From: Montifringilla adamsi
Taxonomy: Eukaryota > Chordata > Aves > Passeriformes > Passeridae
NCBI GenBank assembly: GCA_017590115.1
Contig: JAGGNK010000003.1
Coordinates: 1,944,301 to 2,008,300, forward strand
Direction of reading: 5' to 3'
Length of the DNA stretch: 64,000 bases
The translations under genes were made by a program, and so were the position numbers. Shown piece after piece: positions 51,201 through 63,430 of the stretch. Every line of letters starts with the position of its first letter. Position 1 is the first letter of the stretch. The notes under the pieces are model-generated. The model ran no database searches. It was not told the origin of the DNA and was given only the letters and a program-made list of their open reading frames with translations.

Positions 51201-53294
51201 TTCTAGTTAATTATCAGTTTATATTCAGAGCAGAACTCATGACTGCTGCCAGGTACATTAAAAAACGCCACAGATTATATATGATTTAGAGTTTAAACAC
51301 TACTGAAGAGAATAAAAATAGAAGATACGAGAGACATCTGTGGAAGACTATATTAAACTACAAATGTACTGATTGATATGAAAGTAGGTCTATACCACAT
51401 CTAGTTAGTGATTATCAAACTACACGTGTCTAACTGGTTTTCAGTTGTGTAACCATTAGGGAAGATTTAAAAAAGTCTTAAGGCAGAGCCTTCTCACTAA
51501 TTCACAAGTCATACATAATTTTTCCACCTAGTTTTTCAGTGGTAGCCTTCCTAGAACACCCTCTCCATATTTCAATTCAGCTTTGCTACTTGATAAATAC
51601 TTGATATATACTTGATAACTTTATAACATTAAAAGATCTCACATTTTTATTTCTTCACAGGAAGCACAAGTCATCTCAACTAGGATGCTACAAAAGCAAA
51701 AGGGCACACAACCAAGTGGCAATTTTAAAGAATATTTATCCTCAGTATTTTTCCATTTCTGTTGAAGAATAATGAAAGAAAAATAAAGGAATAGTTACAG
51801 TTAAAGGAACTTCCTTTTTACTAAAGACATTGTAAACAATACCTTTAAGCTCCAGCCTGAGGCTCCTTATCATAGAGCAACAAAGAGTCCCACAGCTGCC
51901 AGCCCACGAAAGAAACATACCGTATTCATGGTGAAGTTCATTTACCTTTATACTGTTACTACATATGCCATGGAAATGCCACATGGTTCAAGAATACTCA
52001 GAGACAGTTCTAATACATTCAGCCATCTCTTCTGGGAAGATGCTGTGTCAAGGATATTATTTCAAGATATGAGAAAGGCAACAGCACAACGAGGGAGAGA
52101 ATTAATCATTACTAAATGCATTCACGCTGGGAAAAAGAAATAATTATTTGGAGCCAGACCAGGTCATAAACTACTGAGCAAAAAGGAAAGACAATGAGCT
52201 GATTTGTGATGCAGAAAGGGCTTCTTCCACCCTATCTTAAAAATTCTACTATAAAATTTATATTAGATTCTTTAGTGCCAAAACCACTTAGCCTTTGGTT
52301 TCATGATTAAGAGGGCAAGTGTTCATAAATATCTTGTAATTGAATACCATGCACTGTATTATTTCTTACATAATTACAAGACTAAAATTACTTGTGCAAC
52401 CAGACAAGAAGTGGAACTGCAGTGTAAACAATGTGCACTACTTGCCTATTACATCATAACAAAACTCCACTGAAAACTAAAAATCAATTTTTGGTTTTTT
52501 GAAGGAAGACGACATTTCAAGTTTATAGAAAGACAGGAGCACACCACAAACTAAAGGAGTAAAATCTTTTTCCCAAGGTCACACATTTTAGCAAATTTCT
52601 TTTTTCTTGTATTAATTTCAAAGAATTTTACAACTTTAAAAAAAAAATAAGCCATGTAAGATTCAAGAAGGAAATTTATATTACAATCAAACTTTAAGGA
52701 TTTACTCTGTATCTTTTTTTAACTGCCTAAATCCATAATAACTAAATAATAATAAAGTAATAACTTTAGCAGAATATCCTTCAGAAGCATGAGTTGTCAT
52801 CAAATCTATTTTTATATAATAGTTCTATAGTGAACTAGAGATTTAATTCAATTCGCTTAACCTGTAAGATAAATCATGCTTGTTGTGACCCAGCCAACAG
52901 CAAGTGGTCCCAAACCAAGACTCTCTTCACTGGTACACCACCATGAAGCAGTTTGAAGGACATTACCAGAAAAACCAAAATATCCAATAAGAAAACTAAT
53001 TAATGGCACATAGTCCGAATAAGAAAAAAAGTATTCGAAGATAGAAAAGTGGGGTAGCATTTATTGAAATTACATTTTTCCTAGGTAAGCTGGTAATAAG
53101 TGACACCACAACACCCTTATGCTAATCTTTGGAGCTAAACATTACTCAGAAACTTTAAGTTTGTTCCAAATAAGTTAAACAAAAGTCAATACACTTTGCA
53201 AGTGTATATCAAGCAAGAGTATCTAACAAACAATTTGATTTTTAGTATCAAGGCAGACCAGAATGATTTTTCCCTTTTTTTCTTCTACCACAGC
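48273..53294 (-). other. KIAA0825: KIAA0825 intron 1
   Basis: Long AT-rich noncoding stretch. A T homopolymer occurs at about 49358-49374. No exon, RNA gene or named repeat is supported. Confidence 0.6.
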
Positions 53295-53699
53295 GTGCAC
53301 CAGGGATATGTTTATTACAGTATAAGCACAAAGAAGGCTGTATTGCTCACCATTCCCTGTCACGTGGTGGTTACGTGCATGAGACAGCACACCCAACAAA
53401 CCCTGGCTGAACATCAGCGAACACTGTGCTTTGCTGTTCGGAGCTTTCTTTTATAGGAAATTCAAAACACCCGAGTCTAAACAGCCACAATTGGTTCATA
53501 CTTTGTGCCCCTAGACCTTGAACCAGCCACATGCTTGGACCTTAGGAAAGATGTTATTGGTTGAAGCCCCTGTCAGTCAGCCCAGGGCCAGTTTATGGAA
53601 CCGGGCTGGGTTTCTTATTTATAACCAGATCAATGCTCAGTACAAACCAGCCTGTAATTTAATGCAGCAACAATTCCCTATATTTACATTTACCTGACA
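53295..53699 (-). repeat. LTR (family D), minus strand
   Basis: Read on the minus strand the segment starts TGTCAGGTAAATG, has CCAAT-type boxes, a TATA box (TATAAAAGAAAGC, complement near 53445-53457) and AATAAAC about 135 bp downstream, and could end ...CCCTGGTGCA. That is a complete LTR promoter and polyadenylation layout in about 405 bp. No internal viral sequence adjoins it. The family was not identified and the left boundary is uncertain. Confidence 0.65.
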
Positions 53700-54610
53700 T
53701 AACTTACATGTACCCAGTCAAATGGCATCTTAAGAATTTTAAATATTGTAGAGACTGCTATTCTGATTTCAAACAATACATTTATCCATAGTACTAGATG
53801 ATTTAGCTCTCTAAACCAATTCTTCTTGGAATAATCACAACTTTTTATTCAAATTAGGCTTTTGTACCATTACGCACTAATAGCAACACAATAAAAAGAA
53901 TTGTGAGAAATTAATTGACTGTACTGAGAAAAGAGATTCAGACAAGTTGAATAAGAGATGACATTTTCTGACCCTTTTCTCACAGGATCCTACCAACCTT
54001 CTGTACCAGCCACTTAGCCCGTTCAAGCCCCTTTATCCCTATTTACCAGGCAGCTGTATGAGCACTGATGCTAGCATGGGGCTGAAGTGAGTGACTGGCA
54101 CAGGCCTGACAACCTGGCAGCAGTACCAGTTTATGCTAGATTAACTTGACAAAATGATGATGCAAAAAATAGACTGCCTGCATTAGACTTACAGACCTTG
54201 AGGAATCATCTCTGTAGAGCAACTGAAAGGACTATGTTTAACACATGCATGCTAAAATACCTGCACAGAAAGTTCTATTACATTTAACAGCAAAAAAATG
54301 GGAAAACATATACAAAAAAACCCACAAATTCCCCTGTTTATGTGCTTTTGTTTCACATATTTTAAGCAATTAAAAATCTTTTAACAAGCTTTCTGTATAC
54401 TCTTGGTTTAGGCAGTAGTATTCAATAAAATGAAAGTGGTTCTTTACGTGGAAAAGAATTAAGAATTATCACTATTTTATGGGGTTTTAGCTAAAGTACT
54501 TCAGGACTAAAGTTCCTGTAACTCATAAGTTCTACAGAAAAATCAGCAAAGACATAAGCAAAGGAAGTTTGAAAGAACAGCACATAATTTTGACAACAGG
54601 ATAGCATTCT

Positions 54611-54660
54611 TTGACCAATACTCTTACATTTGTATTTGACCAATACTCTTATATTTGTCT
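54611..54660. repeat. 25-bp tandem duplication
   Basis: Two adjacent 25-bp units, ttgaccaatactcttacatt plus tgtat and the same with ttatatttgtct at the end, differing at two positions. Confidence 0.9.
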
Positions 54661-55602
54661 TAAAAACAAAGACAAAGCAAAGCCTGTACTGTTTCCACTG
54701 CTTTTATTATTTTTCTAAAAACAGAAGATATGCATTTTTTTTTTTCCTTTATTTTGTTTTGTTTAAAAAAATTTAAAAAAAGAAAAGCCAAAAAAACCAA
54801 CAAAAAAACCCTGCATAGAAAATGACAGTAAGGTTCTAACTCCAGCCCACAAAAGCCAAGAAATTTAAAGTTAGTCTGACATTCAATCCTTAAATCATGC
54901 AAGGGTGCTTCTTTTTTTTTTTTTTTTTTTTTAAATGAAAAATGACAATGCAAGATAATGACAAGTTGTCAGCCCTAACTTTGAATTGCCTGAAGTTTGT
55001 CATTTGGTGTTTGTGTCACAACCTTAATGTTATTTAAATGTAGTTTTTAGTATCTATTATTTAAAAAGGTCTACTTTATGACAGCAAAAAGCTTTGATGG
55101 CATAAACCTCAAAGTACACTGTAGTGCTGGTATGCCACTTCATTAGAAGCAGTGCATAAAACATATGCTGTTGACAAATCTAATTCATTAAAGTTGAGGT
55201 AGAAGCACTTTAAAGCAACTGGATGGCATCATTAGCTACAGTTCCTTTCATAAATTATTCCTCTTTTTTCTTCTGAATGATTTTGTTAGTGTTCCCTTTT
55301 CAGACACAGTGTTTTTGCCTTAAAGTTCGATCCCTTCAACATGTTTGGTCAAGTTAAATAAGTAGCTTATTTGCTAACACTGAAATTTTAAGCTGATTAT
55401 TTCACCCATATTAACTAAGAGTTTCAGCCTTATCAAACATAAAATTTTAAAATTAAGAGAAGTAGAGATTATCTAGTACAACAGAGTAACACTCTGGCAG
55501 TATTTTGCATTGCTATTTTGAGAACTTGGATTTGGTATTGAATTGAATTCTGCAAGAGAGAAGATTAGGCACATCACAGAGCTGATGGCTAGATGACATA
55601 TT

Positions 55603-55664
55603 TAGTTATAAAAGGAAGAGTTGCTAGTTATAGTTAGTCAGCTGCTAGTTATAAAAGGAAGAGT
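55603..55664. repeat. Spaced 19-bp direct repeat
   Basis: tagttataaaaggaagagt occurs exactly at 55603-55621 and 55646-55664. Between them is a further tagttatagttag, suggesting local duplication. Confidence 0.85.
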
Positions 55665-57689
55665 GTATTACTCGGAGTTTCAGGCAAATATCAAAATTGG
55701 TACAGGAACTAAAGACTACAGTAAGGTCCATAAATGAAGCAGAGCTGGTGTTTGAAGCATGGCCAATCAGAGCCACCTGCCAAAAACAAAAACACATAAC
55801 TAGTCAAAGCCTGATCAAATTCTATCTCAGAATATTGTTGCCTGTGAGAACATTGAAATTCTTACCTTCAGATCAGAAAGAATAAAGTCCTACCACTGAG
55901 GTCTTTAAAAACCAAACCACAGTGCAGGAACTTTACTGAATATCTAAACAATAAAGTGAAAAAGGATGCTTTTGAGGACTAAATACAACAGCCTGTGATT
56001 AAATTCCACTAATAACATATTCAAAGAAATTCTGAACTACACTTTCTATACAGAAACTGAAAACTGAAAAAAAATCAAAGTTTCTTAACCAAGGATTCTT
56101 GTTACACAATTTTCCTTTTCATTTCTTATAAAGTGACCTAAATTTATTCACTGAAAAAAAACCAACCCACAGATTTTTTTTTCATAGAATACATAATCAT
56201 GCCTCAATATATCAGTACCTTATAAAAATATTTTCCAATTAATTACCCAGATTAGCAAAGAGTGCAGCCTTGTTCAAGAAAAGCCCATGAACAGCAGATT
56301 ACACCATCCTATATATTTTTAGACACACATTTACACATACACCTTTTCAACTAGAATAAGTGCCTCAGGTTAATTCCACTATCTCCTGCAGAGACAAAAT
56401 TATTCCAACATAATACTTACTGTGAAAATTTAAGAGGTGGATGTCTTACTTTGAAAAGTAATTTAAATATGGAAACACTTACAAAAATAATTCACTGAGG
56501 CCTGTTTTATGCCTCCAAGAATTGCAGCAAATCAGGATCTGGAAGCTTCTCTCAAACCAGACTAATTTACTGTAAAAGTTCTTTGAGAGACAACACACTG
56601 TCCATTTCTAGTTTTCTACGCTTGAATACACAAATTTCCTCCTAAAGGTGTGCAAATGCTCTGCTGAATATGCCTGATTAAGTCATCCTGCCAACTACGC
56701 CACTTGTAGCAGTGTAGCTGAGAAAAGACTTGGTCAGGCATGAGAAATATGACAGTGATTATGAGGATGACTATGATTAGAATTAATGCTAATACAGTAT
56801 CTACATTTGTCAATTCAGTATATAATATAAGTGGGTCTGAAGAGTTGAAATATCAGAGGCTTGGCTAGAAACATACAGGTTTACAGTCTTTGGCCTTACA
56901 GAATGAACAGTTACAAAGCAACAAAGTACCTATGGAACGACTTTAGGATTTTATCTCTGTATGTGGCTGGATCTTACTGCTTTTTTACTCAAACCTCCAA
57001 AAGTGAGTTCTCCCTGCCTTTGGGTTGGATGTACCCTGCAGGCATCCCTGCTGGGGAGCAGAGGGAGGTGTTTCACTCACAAGATGCCTGCAAGCTCAGG
57101 AGACCGGTTTGCCCAGTCTATGGCAACACACCCTTTTGCAGGCCAAGGTGCATCGAAGTCAATCATAATGATCAGAGCTCTCCCATCTCTGGAATACATC
57201 AATTACGCAACCATCCAGACAGTTCCTCCTGCAATTCCTACCTGGTGTTCTTACCTTAGGACAATTCCCACCATATGTTTTTATCTTAGGACAAATCAAA
57301 TTGTCCATTAGAGACAACCAAAAGGGAGGAGGTGTATGTGTTGGAAGTTGCGGGAAGGGAACTGCACCCAAAAACCTGATTATCTTTTGTCAGGTCACAT
57401 TTACCACATTAGTCAGCATTTACCATTTACCTCAGAAGATTAATGACATGTATGTCCAATACACTACACATAAAATTTTCCTAATTAGTCTCCACATTAA
57501 TCCTCATCCTGCTCTTTTTCCATTTTGTTCCCTCTCCTGCCATACTGTCTTTAAATGTACATGGAACAGACATCTAAGTTTAAGCTTTCCATCGCCAAAA
57601 CATGGGAAGAGTTACATGCAGATGGGCAAGCAAGATTTGCAAGATCTGCTGATAACAGGTTTTCCACCTTAAGGGACAAATAAACAATA

Positions 57690-58018
57690 ACAAAGAACCG
57701 CTATCATCCTCTGTTAAGTGCACAAACTTCTACTCAGCCCTGGTGAGACACTTCCTGGAGCACTGCATCCAGCTCTGGGAACCTCAACATTAGAAGGGCA
57801 TGGACCCACTTGAACAAGTCCAGAGGAAAGTGACAAAGATGATCACAGTGCCTCTGCTATGAAGAAAGGCTGAGAGAGTTGGGGCTGTTGAGAGTGGAGA
57901 TCAGAATGCCCTGCAAAAACCTTGTCACAGTCTTCCAATACTTAAAAGGGAGCTTGTAGGGGGTTGAAACTAGATGACCTTTAAGGTTTTTTCTAATCCA
58001 TCCCATTCTATGAATCTC
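57690..58018 (+). repeat. CR1 LINE 3' fragment
   Basis: Plus-orientation CR1: the gtgagacacttcctggagca and ctgcatccagctctggga blocks are ORF2 C-terminus, followed by an abbreviated UTR and the end gggttgaaactagatgacct, ccattctatgaat. Compared with other CR1 ends it lacks part of the middle, so it has an internal deletion. Antisense to KIAA0825. Confidence 0.9.
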
Positions 58019-61000
58019 ACTTTAAGTGGCAAATCCATGTCTGATACCCATATGTTGCAATCTTATATTCCAGTTACATATTAATAAAAAACCATAACTG
58101 TAACATTCTGGTAGGTATTTTGAATCTTTCTTGCTTTTGTTGCACCTTCATTATCTACCTTATAATAATTAATGCCATACTTTCTCCTAAATACTTTCCA
58201 GTATTTTCGTCCTTCCATCCACAATCATCTCTACTTTTTCCCTCTATACTGATCTGAAGTACAGTGAACTGCAGAGAAGGTAGAAAGTGTACAAGTAACA
58301 CATTACCCCACTGACTATATGACCTCTAACTTGATTTTCTAATGTCTGCAACCCAGGGTTCATGTTTATCTGCATTCTGGACATGCTGCTGGCAGTTGCC
58401 TAGCCAGAAATAAAACTGAGGGGAGAGATGTGTTATTGCAGAGAATAAACCATTCTGGAATATTCATAGTATATACAGATTGTACTTAACAACATGCAAC
58501 GATCAGCAAAAATTTACAGTATCTTCTAGCATTACCTATATTTAAATTTTAAATACATTTTAAATACAGTTACTTAGAGAAGAACAAAATACCAAAAGAC
58601 AAACAAAATGCATTTTACAGCCCAAAACCCAAATAATCAGCAAACACAATGTCAATCAGCTTATGGGCATCCTCAAAAAACAAAGAGAAAAAGAAGATGA
58701 AAGGACTTTGGGGAATGAAAAATTGCTGATCACATCAGAATGGACCTCCTATGTAGGAGAAAATATTATTAGAAGGTCACCAGGGAAACTAGGTCACTTA
58801 AGTATTCCAGGCAGGTATATAGTGCATTTAGGACAGGGCAGAAGAGCAGTAATATGATTAAGAAGGTCTAAGAAGCAGCGCTGGATTAACTCATATCAGA
58901 CAATGAAAAGAAACTTGGACTTTATGTGGTAGGAAAGTTAAGTATTAAATGCAAAATAAATTAATTTCATAACTATATTTTAAAAGAAACAAACAACCAA
59001 AACCTTAGTCCAAGTCATGAAAGACTGAAAGTACGCTAAAAAAATACAGTTCACTAATTCATTACTGATTGAACTAATACACATAAACTCATGTACAGAA
59101 GAGTTACAGAACAAGCTGCTGAACACTATTCTGTGCTCTCTATGTTTGTCCATTGATCCACTGACATATTAACAGAAAGCAAGCTCACACAAAGGCAGAT
59201 GAATGCAAGGAGATGAGAAGATGGGCTGAGCTTATAACAGTCATAAAAATAAATGTTCTTTGGAACAAAAATGGTTACATGAAAGAAACACAAAAGACAC
59301 ATCCTGAGAAGAACATGAAGATGTTTTTAAAAATAAGTATTAAGTTATGATAACAGAGAGTTTATATAAGCACTACAGCTTGAAGAAAAGCAGGAACTTT
59401 CACAATGCTTGTTCTGCCTTTCCTGTATTCGTTAGCTCCTGAAAGAAACTACAGGTATTTTTATAGAAAGGTGATTACTACTAAGAAGCTCCCATAGCTT
59501 CTGTGGATTTATATTGTATTATTTCTAATCCATGTAATCCCTTATCACTACAGAAGAAAATTTAAATTCCTTCAGTTTCAAGAAGCCAGAGACAGTGCTT
59601 CATACTGAAGAAAAAAATGGACTTTAAGTGGCATAAAGTTAGACTTTTATCCACATGAAGGCAGTGTGGAGACACTTCATACTGCTTTAGATTCTATGAC
59701 TGGTTTTGCAATGTAGTTTCATGATTGGTTTTTTTACAAAGCTGTGATTACTAAATGTCTGCCTATTGCATTGCAAGTTTCATTTTAAAAGTATACATAT
59801 TATGTTTAAAGAGAAGAAAAAAACTCCAATGAATAATTTTCTTTAATCAGTCAACTGATAAACTTGTTTGCATGATGGCAAGTATTTTAAGCACATACTA
59901 CAAAACATATTCCACTAATAAAAATCTGTCAGATTATACTTCACAATGGAAAGATGCTTTTGCGTGGATTTTATCACTCTCAAAATGTGCAAGTAATTGC
60001 ATAAGGAATTCATACACAGGAAGTCAAAAGGCTTATGAGGGACAAATAGTATATATGAAAAAACATGAAACAAAAAAAAGAAACCCTGCCTTGCAAAGTT
60101 AAGGACAAAGTGGCAGAGGCTTTGAGAAACAGACTGAGATTTACAGACAAGGATCAACAGTGATAACATAGAAAGCAGCAGCACCAATAAAGCCTGAAGA
60201 AAGATAACTGTGTGAAGTAAAATAGCTATTACTGGGAAATGTAAGAAGTGAAATTTCAAGGCAGAAGGCATGGCAATATAAATATGCACAGAACATAAAG
60301 GAAATAAAAAGTATAAGGTAGAAAGCTGGAACAGTGTAATGAAAACTCTTTTTCTCTCTAGGTAATAAAATTAATAAAGGAGGTCTGAAAGAGATGGACA
60401 CCTGATACACTGTAAATAAAATCTTTCTATGATAGGAGAAAAGCAGTATTTATTTTTCTGATCTTGGCTTCTTAATAAACTGGACGTGAGAGCTGTACAG
60501 CTTCATTGTCCTTAAAATGTAAATAGAAGTTTTGTAAGTGAAACACCATGTGTGTAGTACAGAAAATTGCTTCCTAAATTTTATAGAACATGTCACAGGT
60601 ACTGTAGAAGAAAATGTGTAAAATTAGATACTATCTGAAACCCAGAGACAAACTGTTAAAACGTAATTTATAGTACTGACCAACTGAATTGTATATTTGA
60701 CAAAGACATTAAAGGAAATTAGGGGGACTTAAAAATACATTAGTTAAAAAGCCTGCTCCCTATGAGACCGATGAGACATAAGAGACACTTAGCTACCATA
60801 ATGAGATCACAACAAGGATGGAAAGGAAGAAAATATTCTAGACTTTTAATGAACCAAATAACAGAATCAGGGAGTAAGTGAATTCCAAAGTTAGCAGTGA
60901 TCACTGAAATAATGGTTAAAAAACTTAATTCCTTAAAGCTACATCTTGGTAACAATGTATTTCAAAGAAAAAATAGATGAGAAATGTTTGAGATCTCAGT

Positions 61001-61089
61001 TATTTTGATTCCACACTATTTTATGTGCCAGAGACATGGGAAAAATAAGTTAATTCTTAAAGGTAAGAAACGGTCATCATATAAGTATG
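58019..61089 (-). other. KIAA0825: KIAA0825 intron 1
   Basis: AT-rich intron without recognised feature. The open frames present are short and lack domains. Confidence 0.6.
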
Positions 61090-61350
61090 AATGATTGAAT
61101 CAAGAATATCCTGAGTTGGAAGGGACCACAAGCATCATTGAAGCAAAACTCCTGGGCCTGCACATGATGTCCCAAGAGTCACACCATGTGCCTGAGAGTG
61201 TTATCCAAACACTTGTTGAATTCTGGCAGGCCTTGGGCTGTGACCACTTCCCTGGGAAGCCTCTTCCAGTGCACAACCACCCTCTGAGTGAAGAACCTGA
61301 ATTTAACCTAAATCTCCCCTGACAGAGCTTCACAGCTTTGTTCACTAGGA
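61090..61350 (-). repeat. CR1 LINE 3' fragment
   Basis: Plus strand gaatcaagaatatcctgagt, then ttggaagggaccacaagcat and downstream blocks gccttgggctgtgaccactt and gaagcctcttccagtgc, the reverse complement of a CR1 3' UTR. 5' truncated, sense to KIAA0825. Confidence 0.9.
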
Positions 61351-62819
61351 GTTAGAGTATCATATGCTGAAGACTTCTCCAGCCTGTTAAGAATCCTGTG
61401 ACATAAAACTGCTGATAGTTATCAGTTAAGTAATGAATAGTAGCTAGTCCTACTTAGTAAGAATTAAACTGTTTAAAATAAAGTAAAAGTTTACAAAAAT
61501 TAAAATAAATACCTTTACAGTCCTGACAAATCAACAGTAAAAGTACAAAGGTGCAACAAGTACAAAATAGAAAATGCAACTAATCTTCATTGCCAATAGA
61601 GAAGTGCAAGCAATAACTGCAGTCTGAATATTAACTCTAAGTATTTGAGATTTCTTTCACTGTCAATTTGCAAACAGTAGTGACAAAGACTGTTGATGTT
61701 TATTTGTTCATGCTCACATACAAAAAAATAACTGCAATGCTAAAGAAACAAGAGATAAGAAAAGCTTCAGTAAGCATTAAGGGAACCAGAATACTTTTTA
61801 AACAGCAAGACAAGAGTCATCTGTGGCCTGGAAGAACTGTTTTTCTGTTTTGATATTCTGGGAAACTCAGATTTAAACCATGTGTCCAATTTGCTATCAA
61901 ATTTTAGATGTCTGCACCTATGTGGTTTTGGTTTTTGAGAGATACTTATGTTTTATAGCAGTGGTGAGCTCAAAGCATTGCTTCTATTGATCCAAGCTGC
62001 AGTGATAAAAACTCAGCACTTGTAAGTTTTGTTGTACATATCTCAATTTACAGGTCTTACATATGAAAGAGTATCTGAAATACCTCAATGAGTACAGAGT
62101 GACTTGACCACAATTCAGTTCTCTAAAGAGGTATTTCAACCATCTTTTTTGTAATCTTTTTTTCTTTGAATGCATGCATTCTACTCTCAAACTGTAGAAA
62201 AACCAAATAAAAGCGTTCTACAAAACTACCTCTATTTGCTAGGAAGCATCAACAGATTTCTTGTGCAATATCTGTTCAGTTCATTACATGAGAGAGAAAT
62301 AGTCAAAAGTCATCTCTCAAATACAGAAGGGACCAAAATAAAGAGTGGGCGACTGAAAAAAAGTTTCATGAACAGCAAATCTTGGCATTTCTACATTTCT
62401 GAATTCTACACTGAGTGCCTGAGGTACAAGATTAATATTATTGTGATTTTTTTATATTGCTTTGTAATTGAAAAAAATCAAGCCTTGACTCTAATAACAA
62501 AAACGTTGTACCAACTTGATCAGAGGGGGATGAATGCCTTCCCTTCATGAGCAGGGCAGAAAGCCCTTCCCAAAAATATGTGGCTTGATTATCTGGCTGT
62601 AGCACTACCTTCCCACCTGCCCTACGAGGGCCATGCATCATGTGGTTTTGAAACTTTGAAATGTTTCTCCGAGATACTGAGAAAATGGCTCTGAGTGTCA
62701 GAAATCCCTAGTCCCTTTCCTGATTCTTCCAGACAGCCTGTTCCAGAGGTAACTCACTTCACCTTGCATACAGACCGACAAATCTACCTGCCAGACAGCC
62801 TTCCACAACTTTAGTTCCG
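61351..62819 (-). other. KIAA0825: KIAA0825 intron 1, promoter-proximal
   Basis: AT-rich to mixed composition leading to the CpG island. No exon supported. Base composition shifts sharply to GC-rich after about 62820. Confidence 0.6.
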
Positions 62820-63184
62820 TCGAGCAACAGCCACGGTGACTTCCAGACTCCGGGAGAGCGTCAGCGCTCTCCGCCACCCGCCCCAGCCTGCCCGCCCCTC
62901 CCTGCGCCTTGCGGGACCCCCTCCCCTCCGTCTGACGGAAGACCGCCCCTTCCCGCTCCTCGCTGCAGCCGGGCCTGGAGCGCCGCGCCGCCGGGACCAC
63001 CTCAGACGGATTTCGGCGCCGCCTTCCCGCTGCAGGTGCAGGCGCCCACCAGCGCCTCGGACCCCTGGGAGCTCGGGCACTGCGCAGCGCCCTGCCGTGC
63101 CTCACTGGAGAGAAGGCGGTCGCGGGGAACGCCGCTGCTCCGCGGGCGGCCGCAGCGGAGCCCAGCGCTGTCCCGCTCGGCGCC

Positions 63185-63206
63185 ATGGCCCGGCCGCACG
63201 GTAAGC
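63185..63206 (+). other. SLF1: SLF1 exon 1 end, splice donor and upstream ATG
   Basis: An ATG in a near-ideal context (gcgccATGG) at 63185 lies 13 bases before the end of the exon. The donor is CACG/GTAAGC with GT at 63201-63202. The exon's 5' end is not determined. If spliced to 63946 this ATG opens a short frame that is out of phase with SLF1 (see findings). The assignment to SLF1 follows from the matching acceptor downstream. Confidence 0.7.
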
Positions 63207-63234
63207 TGAGGGGAAGGGCAGCCCCAGCGGGGCC

Positions 63235-63245
63235 ACTTACCCGGC
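63235..63245 (-). other. KIAA0825: KIAA0825 noncoding exon 1 donor
   Basis: On the minus strand CGGCCGG is followed by GTAAGTGG, with GT at 63240-63239, a near-consensus donor. It would end a noncoding exon at 63241 that splices over about 37.7 kb to the acceptor before 25550. The 5' end of the exon, somewhere above 63241, is unknown. Inferred; other untranslated exons may exist in the long intron. Confidence 0.6.
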
Positions 63246-63334
63246 CGGGATCGCCCTGCGGCTCCGCGCCAGCGGCCCCGGCGACCGCGGAGCGTCAGTA
63301 ACAACGTCCCGGAACGGCCGCTCCGCCACATCCG

Positions 63335-63359
63335 GGGGCGGGGCGTGGGAAGGCGGGAA
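63335..63359. promoter_or_regulatory. GC box and E2F-like site
   Basis: GGGGCGGGGC at 63335-63344 (Sp1 type) and GGCGGGAA at 63352-63359 (E2F type). They are about 100 bp on the KIAA0825-upstream side of its presumed first donor. E2F control would fit a replication-linked repair gene such as SLF1, but the position relative to its start site is unknown. Confidence 0.5.
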
Positions 63360-63389
63360 CTTGCCGGGCTGGGGCGCCTCGCGGGCGTC

Positions 63390-63430
63390 GGACTGGACCG
63401 GACCGGACCCGAACCGAACCAAACCAAACC
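63390..63430. repeat. Graded pentanucleotide repeat
   Basis: Eight five-base units in order: ggact, ggacc x3, then (after one extra c) gaacc x2, aaacc x2. Each block differs from the next by one G-to-A step. It lies in the CpG island. Confidence 0.9.

Larger units (their letters stand above)
53700..57689 (-). other. KIAA0825: KIAA0825 intron 1
   Basis: AT-rich intron, less AT-rich at about 57000-57380. Contains a 25-bp tandem duplication (54611-54660), a T run at about 54912-54932 and a spaced direct repeat (55603-55621 and 55646-55664). Overlapping open frames at 56861-57311 show no domain or splice signals and are not called. Confidence 0.55.

Noticed and set aside
56861..57672. Three overlapping plus-strand open frames of 116-132 codons
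   Set aside because: Overlapping frames without domains or codon bias; the segment is more likely a decayed repeat.
62698..63204. Open frames of 122 and 162 codons in the CpG island
   Set aside because: GC-rich sequence has few stop codons, frames exist on both strands at once, the proteins are low-complexity R, G, P and A rich, and splice donors of both genes cut through them.
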